Assembly: GCA_027621915.1 (NCBI GenBank)
Contig: JAQCAD010000001.1
Location: 184,396-248,395 of the forward strand
DNA from: Pseudomonadota bacterium
Lineage (GTDB): Bacteria > Pseudomonadota > Gammaproteobacteria > Steroidobacterales > Woeseiaceae
DNA: 64,000 bases
Direction of reading: 5' to 3'
The notes under the pieces were generated by a model. It was not told the origin of the DNA, ran no database searches, and was given only the letters and a program-made list of their open reading frames with translations. Below are positions 1-8,933 of the stretch, in pieces (the first letter of the stretch is position 1; each line of letters opens with the position of its first letter). Made by a program: the position numbers and the translations under genes.

Positions 1-140
1 TATTCGAGATCGGTTTCGTAAAAACCGTCAGCGGTCGCATATCCCTTCCAGTCGTGCCATTGAAACAGGCGATCCAGTTCCGCCTGTCGCGGATAAAAAG
101 GCGATCGATATCGGCCCTGTTCAACTTCCTGAACCGTCAT
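1..140 (-). CDS. GcvT-like aminomethyltransferase, N-terminal part only
   Basis: This gene starts with ATG at 140 and runs off the left edge, so only about 46 codons are visible. The translation begins MTVQEVEQGRYRSPFYPRQ and continues with LFQWHDWKGYATADGFYETD. It resembles the N-terminus of folate-dependent aminomethyltransferase (GcvT/sarcosine-dehydrogenase-like) proteins, where R-[ST]-P-F and W-x-x-W-x-G-Y begin the folate domain. Such proteins move one-carbon units from N-methyl groups to tetrahydrofolate. Its ATG overlaps the TGA stop of the upstream flavoprotein gene (ATGA at 137-140), so it belongs to the same minus-strand operon. The family call is from a short stretch and is tentative. 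Confidence 0.6.
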   Translation of the reverse strand, partial: MTVQEVEQGRYRSPFYPRQAELDRLFQWHDWKGYATADGFYETDLE

Positions 141-1684
141 ACTGGTTTCTCCGCTTTCAAAATTGCTCGTGCCGCATTTCGTCCTGCAGCGCCACTGACG
201 CCACCACCTGGATGTGCACCGGCGCCGCACAAATACAGTCCGTCCAGTGGCATCGCGTACTGTGCAGCACCCCCTACCGGGCGCGTAAACAGGAATTGAT
301 CGAATTGCAGCTCCCCGTGATGCCAGTGGCCACCGGAAATATGGAATTGGTCCTCAATGTCCTTGGGCGTCAATAACTCCGCGGCTGTGATTCGTCCGTG
401 CAGGTCAGGCATGTAGTCAGCAAGCGTGTCGATAGCCAGCTTCTGAAATGCGTCACGCGTCTTCTCAGACCATCCTTCGCGCAGCCCGTACGGAACATAC
501 TGCACGATCGCTGACATGACGTGTTTGCCGGTGGGTGCAAGGCTCGCGTCACGAAAGCTCGGGAATGTAATCTCGAATACGGGCTTGACTGACGCCTCCC
601 CGTATTTCGCATGATTGAATGCGCGCTCAACATAATCGTCGTGCGGTGCAATGAGGAACCGGTCGCCGAACTCGCGTTTGTCGACGCCTTCGATCACCGG
701 CAGGCCATCGAGTGCCAGGTGAATTTTCGCGGCGTTGCCTTTGCTGCGAATGTGGTGAATCCGGTGGGTAAATTCCGTCTCAACGTTTCTCGCTCCAACG
801 AGATTCATGATCGTCGATTTCGGATCGGCATTGGACACGACAAGTCGGCTCGAAAATACTTCGCCGCTTTCGGTCTCCACGCCAACCGCCCGCCCATTGT
901 CGATGATGACGCGCTTGACACGCATGCCGGTCCGAATAACAACGCCGTTATCCCTGGCGGAATGTGCCAGTGCCTCGGTTACCGAACTCATGCCACCTTT
1001 CGGCTGGCTTATTTTTCCGTGAGTGCCAGCCAGACGATAGAGATAGGTCAGAATTGTATTTGGTGACCTCGGCCCAAGGTGCGTGCCCATAACCGCGTCA
1101 AGACAGACGGCCCCTCTCAACAAGGCACTTTCAAATCGCTCCACCGCCTCATCGCGGATGTTCATCCCAATCAGGCGGAGAAATTCCCGCATTTCGACCT
1201 TGCCAAGACGGCGAATATCGAATCCGAGTTGAGCAAGGGTCAACATATCTGACCGACTCGCGTCTTTAGCGAGACGTGGTGGTGTTTTATTCAGGTACGT
1301 CCTGAGCAGATCAGAAAATCGCATCATGCGTTTGCAAAAATTCCGATATTCGGCGGCGTCTTCCTTGCTGACGCCCGATACTTCGCTGCCTTTCAACCGT
1401 ACGTGATTACCCTCTGGCGACAAGGCGACCGTGCCCAATCCATCAGTGGCAAGATCAAGTTTCAGTCTTAGGTCCTTTTGAACCTCACGCTGCAACTGGT
1501 AAAGCAAATGAGCGACGGAGGAAACGGAGTAACCGTCTGCGAATTCTCGCGTGACCGCAGCGCCGCCGACCTGATCATTTGCCTCGATGACCAGTACTTT
1601 TTTGCCGGCTTTACCCAGAAGCGAGGCGCATATCAATCCATTGTGGCCTGCACCTACAACGACGACATCGTATCGTTCACTCAT
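137..1684 (-). CDS. PYROXD2/phytoene-desaturase-like FAD oxidoreductase (paralogue 1)
   Basis: A 515-residue flavoprotein. Residues 5-33 carry a Rossmann dinucleotide fold (YDVVVVGAGHNGL, then VIEAND and the GG of the second FAD motif). The C-terminus has LYLCGAGAHPGGGVSGAAG, the FAD-binding end typical of CrtI/PYROXD2 proteins. The family includes carotenoid desaturases, but no carotenoid gene is nearby. The neighbours (aminotransferase, GcvT-like protein, Rieske oxygenase, amine importer) suggest oxidation of an amine or a catabolic intermediate. Its ATG at 1684 shares one base with the stop of the next paralogue (TGATG), so the two are translationally coupled and could form a heterodimer. 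The substrate is unknown. Confidence 0.85.
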   Translation of the reverse strand: MSERYDVVVVGAGHNGLICASLLGKAGKKVLVIEANDQVGGAAVTREFADGYSVSSVAHLLYQLQREVQKDLRLKLDLATDGLGTVALSPEGNHVRLKGSEVSGVSKEDAAEYRNFCKRMMRFSDLLRTYLNKTPPRLAKDASRSDMLTLAQLGFDIRRLGKVEMREFLRLIGMNIRDEAVERFESALLRGAVCLDAVMGTHLGPRSPNTILTYLYRLAGTHGKISQPKGGMSSVTEALAHSARDNGVVIRTGMRVKRVIIDNGRAVGVETESGEVFSSRLVVSNADPKSTIMNLVGARNVETEFTHRIHHIRSKGNAAKIHLALDGLPVIEGVDKREFGDRFLIAPHDDYVERAFNHAKYGEASVKPVFEITFPSFRDASLAPTGKHVMSAIVQYVPYGLREGWSEKTRDAFQKLAIDTLADYMPDLHGRITAAELLTPKDIEDQFHISGGHWHHGELQFDQFLFTRPVGGAAQYAMPLDGLYLCGAGAHPGGGVSGAAGRNAARAILKAEKPV

Positions 1685-3300
1685 CAGTCGTCACCGAAAT
1701 TAACCGGCGTAATATCCGGACGTCTGAGATCAAATAGTATTTCCCGAGCCGCATTGCAGCCCGGTGCCGCCATCACACCCCCGCCGGGATGGTTGCTCGA
1801 GCCGCACATATAGAGTCCGCCGACCGGACCCCGGTACTGGGCGTAACCCGGTATCGGACGGTTAAACATCAGCTGGTCCATGGTCAACTCGCCGTGGAAA
1901 ATATTGCCCTCGGTAAGGCCTGCTTCGTTTTCGATTTCTCTGGGTGTTCGCACTTCACAATGAAGAATCAGGTCTTTGAAATCCGGGCTGTACTCGGAGA
2001 TCTGATCGATAACCGTCTTGCCGAACTGGTCACGCTCCTCGTCAGTCCAGTCACGACCTTCAATTTGCGCCGGGCAGTACTGCACGAAACAACTCATGAA
2101 ATGCTTTCCGGGCGGCGCCATTGTCGGGTCACATACGGTCGGAATAACCATGTCGACATATGGATCTTTCGACCATGTACCTTCTTTCCAGTCGTCGTAG
2201 GCGCGCTCCATTCTTTCCATGGAATCGATGAAATGCATGTCTCCGTCGAGCAACGGGCTGCCTTTCGGTAACGCCGGGAAGGTCGGCATACCATCCAGCG
2301 CAATGTTGAGCTTCCCGGACGAGCCGCGAATCTTGAAGTTTTTCACGCGCCGATAGAAATCATCATCGAGATCATTCTTGTCCATGCACTTGAGGAACGT
2401 CCGTTTGACGTCCATTGCCGAGACGACGATCGGCGCCTTGATTTCCTCGCCACTGGTTAATGCCACGCCCGTTACTTTGTTATTGCGGACCGTGATCTGC
2501 TCAACGCCTGCGTCAGTCCGAAGTTCACCGCCGTATGACAGGAACGCACTATTGATGGCCTTTGCGACGGAACCCATGCCTCCACGTGCGTAGCCCCATG
2601 CGCCCATGTTGCCGTCCACGTCACCCATGTAATGGTGGAGCAGGACGTACGCCGTTCCAGGGGAGTGAATGCCAAGAGCCGTGCCGATAATGCCACTACC
2701 GGACAATGCTGCCTTGATTACATCGGTCTCGAAATATTCGTCCAGGTACTCGGCAACACTCATCGTCCAGAAACGGATCGTGTCGTACATTCGCTGTTCG
2801 CCCATCTCAAAAAATTTGGAACCGAGGTGGGCCAACTCCTTCAGATCTTTCGGTCTGAATGATGTCGGATCCGGTGGCGTCCGCAGCAGGAAATCACGAA
2901 TGAAACGACACTGGCGCATCGTATCTGCAGAGTAACGCTCGTATGCGTCGGCATCTGATTTCGAGAAGCGCGCGTACTCGCGGTAGTGCACTTCAGCATT
3001 CGGGTAGTTGCCAAGATAATCGCCGTTTTGCATGAACACGGTGCCGCCGCCGTAGGGCGTTACCTGCAATCCGTGTCGGGCCAGGTCAAGGTCGCGAAAA
3101 ATCTCCGGGCGCAACAGGCTGCAGACATAGGAGCAGTTCGAGTAGAACCAGTCCTTGTACAAATTTCGGCTGACTGTCGCACCGCCGATGTAGTCATTCT
3201 TTTCGAGGCAAAGTACGTTTAACCCGGATTTGGCCAGGTAGGCAGCATTGGTCAGGCCGTTGTGCCCGGCACCGACGACAATTGCGTCGTAAGTTTTCAT
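1684..3300 (-). CDS. PYROXD2/phytoene-desaturase-like FAD oxidoreductase (paralogue 2)
   Basis: A 538-residue paralogue of the downstream gene. The N-terminal FAD motif is YDAIVVGAGHNGLTNAAYL and the C-terminal one GGLYMCGSSNHPGGGVMAAPG. It sits between the aminotransferase and the first paralogue on the minus strand, with 51 bp to the aminotransferase stop and a one-base overlap downstream. Two adjacent, diverged copies of this family suggest either successive oxidation steps or a two-subunit enzyme. There is no signal peptide, so it should be cytoplasmic. The specific reaction cannot be read from the sequence. Confidence 0.85.
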   Translation of the reverse strand: MKTYDAIVVGAGHNGLTNAAYLAKSGLNVLCLEKNDYIGGATVSRNLYKDWFYSNCSYVCSLLRPEIFRDLDLARHGLQVTPYGGGTVFMQNGDYLGNYPNAEVHYREYARFSKSDADAYERYSADTMRQCRFIRDFLLRTPPDPTSFRPKDLKELAHLGSKFFEMGEQRMYDTIRFWTMSVAEYLDEYFETDVIKAALSGSGIIGTALGIHSPGTAYVLLHHYMGDVDGNMGAWGYARGGMGSVAKAINSAFLSYGGELRTDAGVEQITVRNNKVTGVALTSGEEIKAPIVVSAMDVKRTFLKCMDKNDLDDDFYRRVKNFKIRGSSGKLNIALDGMPTFPALPKGSPLLDGDMHFIDSMERMERAYDDWKEGTWSKDPYVDMVIPTVCDPTMAPPGKHFMSCFVQYCPAQIEGRDWTDEERDQFGKTVIDQISEYSPDFKDLILHCEVRTPREIENEAGLTEGNIFHGELTMDQLMFNRPIPGYAQYRGPVGGLYMCGSSNHPGGGVMAAPGCNAAREILFDLRRPDITPVNFGDD

Positions 3301-3351
3301 CAGTCGATATCGCCCCTGTATTACCGGGATGATATCACCCGGATTACTTGC

Positions 3352-4686
3352 TCAGGCTGTTTGCGTTCTTGGACGTTCGCCTGGCATTTTGCTCATTGTA
3401 ATTTCCACCGCGCGCTCAAATTTGTCCAGCGTTTCGGCGAGACATTTCACATCATGAGCTTCACTCAGGAACCATGGTTCGCGGGAATCCGGTTCGACCA
3501 GGATACCCAGTTCGTGCAACTCGATAGCCAGCCCGTCATAAAAATCATAGTTCGATTTTTTCCAGCAACGGTAATCGCTGGGCGCTCGCTCATTGAAGAA
3601 AAGACCCATCATCGAGGGGTGACCTGTGAAACAGTGCTTGATGCCCCTGGCGGAGAGAATTTTGCCGATGCCAGCCTGCAGACGAAGCCCGTAATTTTCT
3701 ATCGTTTTCAATGCGTCAGTTTCGTCAAGAATTTCCAGCGTTTTCTTTGCGGCCGAGAGTGAAACCGAATGACCTGTATACGTTCCGCCATGGACCACGC
3801 CTTTGCCGACTTTGCGCATGATGTCTTCCCGGCCCGCGACCGCGGCGATGGGATAGCCGTTGCCCATTGCTTTGGCAAACGTGCACAGGTCTGCCTTGAC
3901 GTCGAGCAGTTCCTGTACCCCGCCCTTTGAAACTCTGAAGCCGGTTTTGACTTCGTCCACGATCAGGACAACATCGTATTTGTCACACAGCATTCTTACG
4001 TCTTTCAAATATTCTTTCGTCGACGTTAAAGCGCAGCAATTGCCCATAATCGGCTCGATCAAAAACGCCCCAATGTCGGCGTGATGCTTTCGCAGTACAT
4101 CTTCAAGTGCGTTCGCGTCATTCAAAGGCACCGTGTAGAAAAGTGGTTTTATGATATGCGGCACGCCGTCACAGGCAGCGCGCACTTGCGGGGCACCGTT
4201 CTTTGGATCCCAGCCCTCGACGTCCGTGTACCACAAGACTTCATTGAAAACGCCGTGATAGGCGCCTTCCAGCGCGACGTGACCCTCTTTTCCCGAATAT
4301 GCGCGGGCAATCCGGAGCGCGGCCATAACAGCCTCCGTACCGGAGTTTGAAAACCGGACCAGCTCTGCCGTCGGTACCATCTTGCTGATGCGACATGCAA
4401 CTTCGTATTCGAGCTCTGTACCGAGGGCAAATACACCACCTATATCCATGCCGGCGCGGGCGGCATCATCCACCCTTTCATCCGCGTAGCCAAGAATCGC
4501 AGGCCCGTATGCCAATCTGTAATCTATGTACCGATTGTCGTCGATGTCCCAGATGCGAGCGCCTTTGCCGCGCTTTACGTATATCGTCCGGTCATCGCCC
4601 CAATAACGGAAATTCGAGGAAACGCCTAGCGGCAGTTTCTCAATAGCCTTTCGGAAATGTTTATTAGAATTATTAAGGTCACGCAT
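3352..4686 (-). CDS. Class III PLP-dependent aminotransferase (GSA-aminomutase-like)
   Basis: A 444-residue aminotransferase of the class III, glutamate-1-semialdehyde-aminomutase-like group. Visible motifs are the phosphate-binding NSGTEAV near 115, LIVDEVKTGFR near 241-251 (the Asp that pairs with the pyridine nitrogen) and FAKAMGNGYP with the Schiff-base lysine at about 272. The reading frame could start at 4770, but ATG 4686 has a good ribosome site (AGGGAGG, 5 bases upstream) and gives the usual N-terminus, so I chose it. The longer start would also lie inside the operator. It is the first gene of the minus-strand operon and is probably repressed by the divergent TetR regulator. A role in deaminating an omega-amino intermediate is inference. 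Confidence 0.85.
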   Translation of the reverse strand: MRDLNNSNKHFRKAIEKLPLGVSSNFRYWGDDRTIYVKRGKGARIWDIDDNRYIDYRLAYGPAILGYADERVDDAARAGMDIGGVFALGTELEYEVACRISKMVPTAELVRFSNSGTEAVMAALRIARAYSGKEGHVALEGAYHGVFNEVLWYTDVEGWDPKNGAPQVRAACDGVPHIIKPLFYTVPLNDANALEDVLRKHHADIGAFLIEPIMGNCCALTSTKEYLKDVRMLCDKYDVVLIVDEVKTGFRVSKGGVQELLDVKADLCTFAKAMGNGYPIAAVAGREDIMRKVGKGVVHGGTYTGHSVSLSAAKKTLEILDETDALKTIENYGLRLQAGIGKILSARGIKHCFTGHPSMMGLFFNERAPSDYRCWKKSNYDFYDGLAIELHELGILVEPDSREPWFLSEAHDVKCLAETLDKFERAVEITMSKMPGERPRTQTA

Positions 4687-4750
4687 AAAGCCTCCCTGTT
4701 GCAAGACAGGCACGCAGCGTCTCATGTCACAGGAGACCAAGTCCAGAAAA

Positions 4751-4770
4751 ATGAATGAGTATTCATTCAT
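4751..4770. promoter_or_regulatory. Inverted-repeat operator of the TetR/BetI-like regulator
   Basis: Perfect 8-base arms, ATGAATGA and TCATTCAT, flank a 4-base centre (GTAT). TetR-family operators commonly have this size and sequence type. It lies between the divergent aminotransferase and regulator genes, 64 bp upstream of the aminotransferase start, so one repressor could control both directions. Confidence 0.75.
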
Positions 4771-4854
4771 ATTATGACACTATATCGGGCGTCGAAAAGC
4801 GATTACGATAGGCGCAAAGCAATAACACTCCGCAAAATCAGAGAGTTACGAACA

Positions 4855-5499
4855 ATGGCTGTTGCCAGCGAAAACACGAGTCGAAGAGCGTTGGCAAAAG
4901 AAATACACCGTCAGCAGCTGGTTGATGCGACGATCAAATGCATTTCAAACAAGGGTCTTAGCAGTATCACGCTCGCGGATGTCGCCAAGGAAGCCGGCCT
5001 GTCACAGGGCATCGTCAATCTTCATTTCAACAGCAAGGACAACCTGCTCAACGAGACACTTAAGTTCCTGGCAGAGGAATACGATCGGGAGTTCATGAAT
5101 GTCGTGGAAAAATCGCCCGACAACGCCGCGCGAAAGCTGCTTGCGCTCATGAAGATGGATCTCAAACCAGCGATCTGTGACCGCAAGAAGCTGGCGGTCT
5201 GGTTCGCGTTTTGGGGTGAAGTACGTTCCGCACCCGCCTATCAAAAAATCTGTGCGGCCTACGACGACAAATACGACCAAATACTTTGCGAACTGGCCAG
5301 TACCATTATTCAGGAGGGAAACTACAAGAGTATCGATGCAGAAACCGTGACCGAAGCATTGTCCTCACTGACGGATGGATTGTGGCTATCCTGCCTTGTC
5401 AATCCGAAAACATTTAACCGGACAACGGCCCTGAATTCGGTCTTAAGTTACCTGTTTGCCGTATTTCCTGATCATTACCAGAATGAGAGACTGAATTGA
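4855..5499 (+). CDS. TetR/AcrR-family regulator, BetI-like
   Basis: From ATG 4855 this is a 214-residue one-domain regulator. The N-terminal helix-turn-helix is seen in RQQLVDATIKCISNKGL, then TLADVAKEAGLSQGIVNLHF. The ligand domain carries AVWFAFWGEV and DGLWLSCLV, two segments shared with BetI, the choline/betaine-responsive repressor. The frame stays open up to ATG 4774, but that start is too close to the operator at 4751-4770 and the extra 27 residues are not typical. It is divergent from the aminotransferase operon and overlaps the acyl-CoA dehydrogenase gene (TTGA). BetI likeness fits a quaternary-amine ligand, but that is inference. Confidence 0.85.
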   Translation: MAVASENTSRRALAKEIHRQQLVDATIKCISNKGLSSITLADVAKEAGLSQGIVNLHFNSKDNLLNETLKFLAEEYDREFMNVVEKSPDNAARKLLALMKMDLKPAICDRKKLAVWFAFWGEVRSAPAYQKICAAYDDKYDQILCELASTIIQEGNYKSIDAETVTEALSSLTDGLWLSCLVNPKTFNRTTALNSVLSYLFAVFPDHYQNERLN

Positions 5500-6656
5500 A
5501 AATTGAACTGAGTAAATCCGTTCTTGAATGGCAGTCAAAAGCGAGAGCGTACGCCGACGATTATTTGCAACCTCACGAAGTGGAGGCTGAATTGAACGGC
5601 GGTGTTCTGCCGAAGGACATCACGAAGAGAAACAAGCTCCGCGCGATCGAACTGGGCTTCAGCGCCATTGATGCGCCAAAAAAATGGGGCGGGCTTGAGC
5701 TGCCAATGGTCGAACAGGTCGCCATCTGGGAGCAGATGGGTCGCGTGACGAACGCGTTATCCTGGTGCTTTTCCGAACCACAGGAATGGATGTTTGAAGC
5801 GTGCACGGACGATCAGATTGAGAAATACATATTGCCGATGATGCGTGGCGAACTGAAAGACTGCTATGCCATAACCGAATCCGGACCCGGGTCGGACGTC
5901 GCCGACCTGGATGCAACCGCAACGAAGGAGGGCGACAACTACATTCTCAATGGCGAGAAATGGTACGTCACCAGCGCAAATCTCGCCGATTTTTTCTGGT
6001 TCCAGGCGCATCTGCCGGACGAGGATGATGACGCGCTGTTCTTTGTTGACCAGGGAACGACCGGAATCGAGATGACGGCCAACCCGCTGTTCAGTCATAC
6101 CTATGCGGCTCATCATCCGACTTATCAATTCACCAATGTGTCGGTGCCCGCCAATCAACGCGTTGGCAAGCCGGGTGACGGTATGGCCTATACCCATAGC
6201 TGGTTCCGGCATGAACGCCTGATGATTGGCGCGAGAAGCTGTGGTGCTGCTGCCCGTCTTATTGAAGAGGCTACAGCGTTTGCCCAAAGCAGAATCGTCG
6301 GTGGAGAACCACTTAGTGAAAAACAGGCGATTCAGTTCATGCTCGCCGACTGCGCAACCGAACTCTGGGCAGCGCGATTGATGACGTTCGAGGCCGCTGC
6401 GGCAAGTGACCGCGGCGAGAATCTGAAGGCAGTTCATAATCGTTGTTCGATGGTGAAGCTTTTTGTTTCTGAGATGGCGAATCGTGTTGTCGATCGGGCA
6501 CTGCAAATCTTTGGTGGTCGCGGATACATGCGGGAGAATGTCGCCGAACGTTTTTTTCGGGAACTACGGGTCGACAGAATCTGGGAAGGTACAAGTGAAA
6601 TTCAACGAATGATCATTGCACGCAACCTGCTCAAGCGCGGCCTGGATGAGATGTGA
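5496..6656 (+). CDS. Acyl-CoA dehydrogenase
   Basis: A 386-residue flavoenzyme for alpha,beta-dehydrogenation of acyl-CoA thioesters. The FAD/substrate signature CYAITESGPGSDVADL is near 120, the FAD-dimer motif QIFGGRGYMRENVAERFFR is near 337, and IWEGTSEIQR holds the catalytic-base glutamate at about 364, as in medium-chain enzymes. Start is TTG at 5496 overlapping the TGA of the regulator gene (TTGA), with GAGAG just upstream. No electron-transfer flavoprotein or CoA ligase gene is in the cluster, so its substrate, perhaps a betainyl-CoA as in carnitine or butyrobetaine breakdown, is speculative. Confidence 0.85.
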   Translation: MKIELSKSVLEWQSKARAYADDYLQPHEVEAELNGGVLPKDITKRNKLRAIELGFSAIDAPKKWGGLELPMVEQVAIWEQMGRVTNALSWCFSEPQEWMFEACTDDQIEKYILPMMRGELKDCYAITESGPGSDVADLDATATKEGDNYILNGEKWYVTSANLADFFWFQAHLPDEDDDALFFVDQGTTGIEMTANPLFSHTYAAHHPTYQFTNVSVPANQRVGKPGDGMAYTHSWFRHERLMIGARSCGAAARLIEEATAFAQSRIVGGEPLSEKQAIQFMLADCATELWAARLMTFEAAAASDRGENLKAVHNRCSMVKLFVSEMANRVVDRALQIFGGRGYMRENVAERFFRELRVDRIWEGTSEIQRMIIARNLLKRGLDEM

Positions 6657-6684
6657 CGGACCCGATTCATAGTACTCTTGCCCC

Positions 6685-7794
6685 ATGCGAACGGATTACA
6701 TGATTCGAATTCTGATCGTCGTAGCACTGTTGTTTTTGTCATCCTGTTCGACAGATCAGGCAACAAACACCGACAATGTCGTTAATGTCTACAACTGGGC
6801 CGACTACATCGCGCCCGATACGATTGAAAAATTTCAGACTGAATACGGCATCAAAGTGAATTACGACATTTACGATGCGTCGGAAGTCGTCGACGTCAAG
6901 CTGCTGGCCGGCAACTCTGGCTACGACGTCGTCATACACAGCAGTCAATTCTCCTCGCGGCTAACACCGATCGGCGTCTACGAAAAGCTTGACTACTCGC
7001 GACTGGGCAATCGCCGCAATCTCGATCCCGAGCTGAGCGAGAAAGTCGACTCGTATGAGAAGACTACCGGATACTCAATCCCCTACCACTGGGGCTCGAC
7101 GGGATACGCATGGAACGAAAAACTGGTTCGCGAACGGCTACCCGATCACCCGATGGATTCTTCAGACGTGTTGTTCGATCCGGCAGTGACCTCGAAGCTT
7201 GCTGATTGCGGCATCAGCCTCCTTGATGGCACGACGGACATTTACCCGATGGTGCTGGCCTATCTCGGAAGGGAACCCAATTCCGTCGACGATGAAAGCC
7301 TTGCTGCGGCCGAATCGCAGTTGATGAGTGTGCGGCCGTATATCCGCTACTTCAGCAATCAGAAAATGCAAAATGACCTGGCCACCGGAGAAATTTGTGT
7401 CGCAATGAGCTGGTCAGGAGACTACGCGCTGGCCGCACAACGTGCCAGGGACGCGGGGCTCGATGTGAAACTGCGATACACGATGCCGAAAGAGGGTTCC
7501 GGCCTGTGGGTTGATGGAATTTACATACCCTCCGATGCTCCCCATAAGGATAACGCTTACCTTTTTATGAATTTCCTGATGCGAGCCGATATCGCGGCCG
7601 ATATCGCCAATTTTGTGCATTACGCGAATTTGAACCGCGCATCCTGGCCACTGGTTAAACCGGAAATCATGCAGGATCCGGCGATCTATCCGGATAGAGA
7701 CGACTGGGATGTACTTTATCCGGTGCTTACCGTCGATCCGAAACGGGAGAGACCCAGAACCCGCTCATTTGCCCGCGTCAAAGCCGGCATTTAG
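6685..7794 (+). CDS. Periplasmic polyamine/amine-binding lipoprotein (PotD/PotF-like)
   Basis: A 369-residue solute-binding protein of the spermidine/putrescine family. The signal ends in a lipobox, LFLSSC, with the acylated Cys at 21. Mature NVYNWADYIAPDTIEKF is the hallmark PotD/PotF start, and AMSWSGDYALAAQ and GSGLWVDGIYIP are binding-cleft segments of this family. ATG 6700 (residue 6) is an alternative start; neither has a strong ribosome site. It heads a binding protein, ATPase, permease, permease operon, a complete importer. Proximity to the Rieske oxygenase suggests that the ligand feeds the catabolic genes around it. Confidence 0.88.
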   Translation: MRTDYMIRILIVVALLFLSSCSTDQATNTDNVVNVYNWADYIAPDTIEKFQTEYGIKVNYDIYDASEVVDVKLLAGNSGYDVVIHSSQFSSRLTPIGVYEKLDYSRLGNRRNLDPELSEKVDSYEKTTGYSIPYHWGSTGYAWNEKLVRERLPDHPMDSSDVLFDPAVTSKLADCGISLLDGTTDIYPMVLAYLGREPNSVDDESLAAAESQLMSVRPYIRYFSNQKMQNDLATGEICVAMSWSGDYALAAQRARDAGLDVKLRYTMPKEGSGLWVDGIYIPSDAPHKDNAYLFMNFLMRADIAADIANFVHYANLNRASWPLVKPEIMQDPAIYPDRDDWDVLYPVLTVDPKRERPRTRSFARVKAGI

Positions 7795-7820
7795 CGCGAA
7801 GCGGTCTCAATAAGAAGAAC

Positions 7821-8930
7821 ATGACAGACCAAAAAGACACTCCAGCCTTTATCGAAGTGCGAAGCCTGAGCAAGCATTTCGGCGATTTCGTTGCCGTCGA
7901 TTCCGTCAACCTCCAAATCAACAAAGGCGAACTCTTTTCCATTCTGGGGGGCTCGGGTTGTGGAAAGACGACGCTGTTACGCATGCTTGCCGGTTTTGAG
8001 GTACCGACGTCCGGACAGATCTTCCTCGATGGCGTGGATGTAACGAACCAGCCGCCTTACGAACGACCGGTCAATATGATGTTCCAGTCGTATGCAATTT
8101 TTCCGCACATGAGTGTCGAAAAAAATATTGCGTATGGTTTGCAGAAAGATCGCTTGCCAAAATCCGAGATTGACGAGCGTGTTCAGGACATGCTGCGACT
8201 CGTCCAAATGGAATCGTTCGCGAGCCGCAAGCCAGGACAATTGTCCGGCGGTCAGCGACAACGCGTCGCACTGGCACGCGCCCTGGTCAAGAATCCCAAG
8301 GTGCTGTTGCTGGATGAACCTTTGGCCGCACTGGACAAGAAGCTGCGGGAGCACACCCAATTCGAGCTGATGAACATCCAGGATAAATTGGGTATCACGT
8401 TCATTGTCGTCACACATGATCAGGAAGAAGCGATGATTCTTTCGACACGCATCGCTGTAATGGAAAATGGACGCTTTGAACAGATCGGTCGACCCAAAGA
8501 GGTGTACGAATTTCCGAAGAACCGGTTTGTGGCCGATTTTATTGGCACGATCAATATGTTCGAAGGTGTATTACAAGGCGTGCGAAATGGAAAGGTAATT
8601 GTCGCATCGGATGAATGCGGATCGTCATTGAATGTCATATGCGATGATCCGCCAACGCCCGGTAGCGATGTATGTGTCGCTGTTCGCCCCGAAAAGATCT
8701 ATATCAGCCAGAACAGGCCGGATAATTCCGAGGACACGTGCCTGCCAGGTATTATCGAAGACCTCGGTTACTTCGGCAATATTTCACTTTATCGCATCCG
8801 ACTGGAAACCGGAAAAATCGTGCAGGTCAGTGCGCAGAACCGGCAACGAACAATCGATCGGACGCTCGAGTGGGACGATGAGATTTTCATTTCGTGGCGA
8901 CCACGAAGCGCCGTGTTACTGACGAAATGA
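7821..8930 (+). CDS. ABC importer ATPase, PotA/PotG type
   Basis: A 369-residue ATPase. Walker A is GGSGCGKTT (43-51), the ABC signature is LSGGQRQRVALARAL and Walker B is VLLLDEPLAALDKKL. About 120 C-terminal residues form a TOBE regulatory domain (VAVRPEKIYIS is its first strand). This matches PotA/PotG, which energise polyamine uptake. The gene lies 26 bp after the binding-protein gene and abuts the first permease gene. Confidence 0.92.
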   Translation: MTDQKDTPAFIEVRSLSKHFGDFVAVDSVNLQINKGELFSILGGSGCGKTTLLRMLAGFEVPTSGQIFLDGVDVTNQPPYERPVNMMFQSYAIFPHMSVEKNIAYGLQKDRLPKSEIDERVQDMLRLVQMESFASRKPGQLSGGQRQRVALARALVKNPKVLLLDEPLAALDKKLREHTQFELMNIQDKLGITFIVVTHDQEEAMILSTRIAVMENGRFEQIGRPKEVYEFPKNRFVADFIGTINMFEGVLQGVRNGKVIVASDECGSSLNVICDDPPTPGSDVCVAVRPEKIYISQNRPDNSEDTCLPGIIEDLGYFGNISLYRIRLETGKIVQVSAQNRQRTIDRTLEWDDEIFISWRPRSAVLLTK

Positions 8931-8933
8931 TTG

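Noticed and set aside
137..3300. Carotenoid biosynthesis locus (phytoene desaturases)
   Set aside because: No phytoene synthase, cyclase or prenyltransferase gene is present and the neighbours are amine catabolism genes; family likeness alone is not enough.
5757..6506. 249-codon frame antisense to the acyl-CoA dehydrogenase
   Set aside because: Lies wholly in a gene with clear catalytic motifs; the reverse translation shows nothing known.
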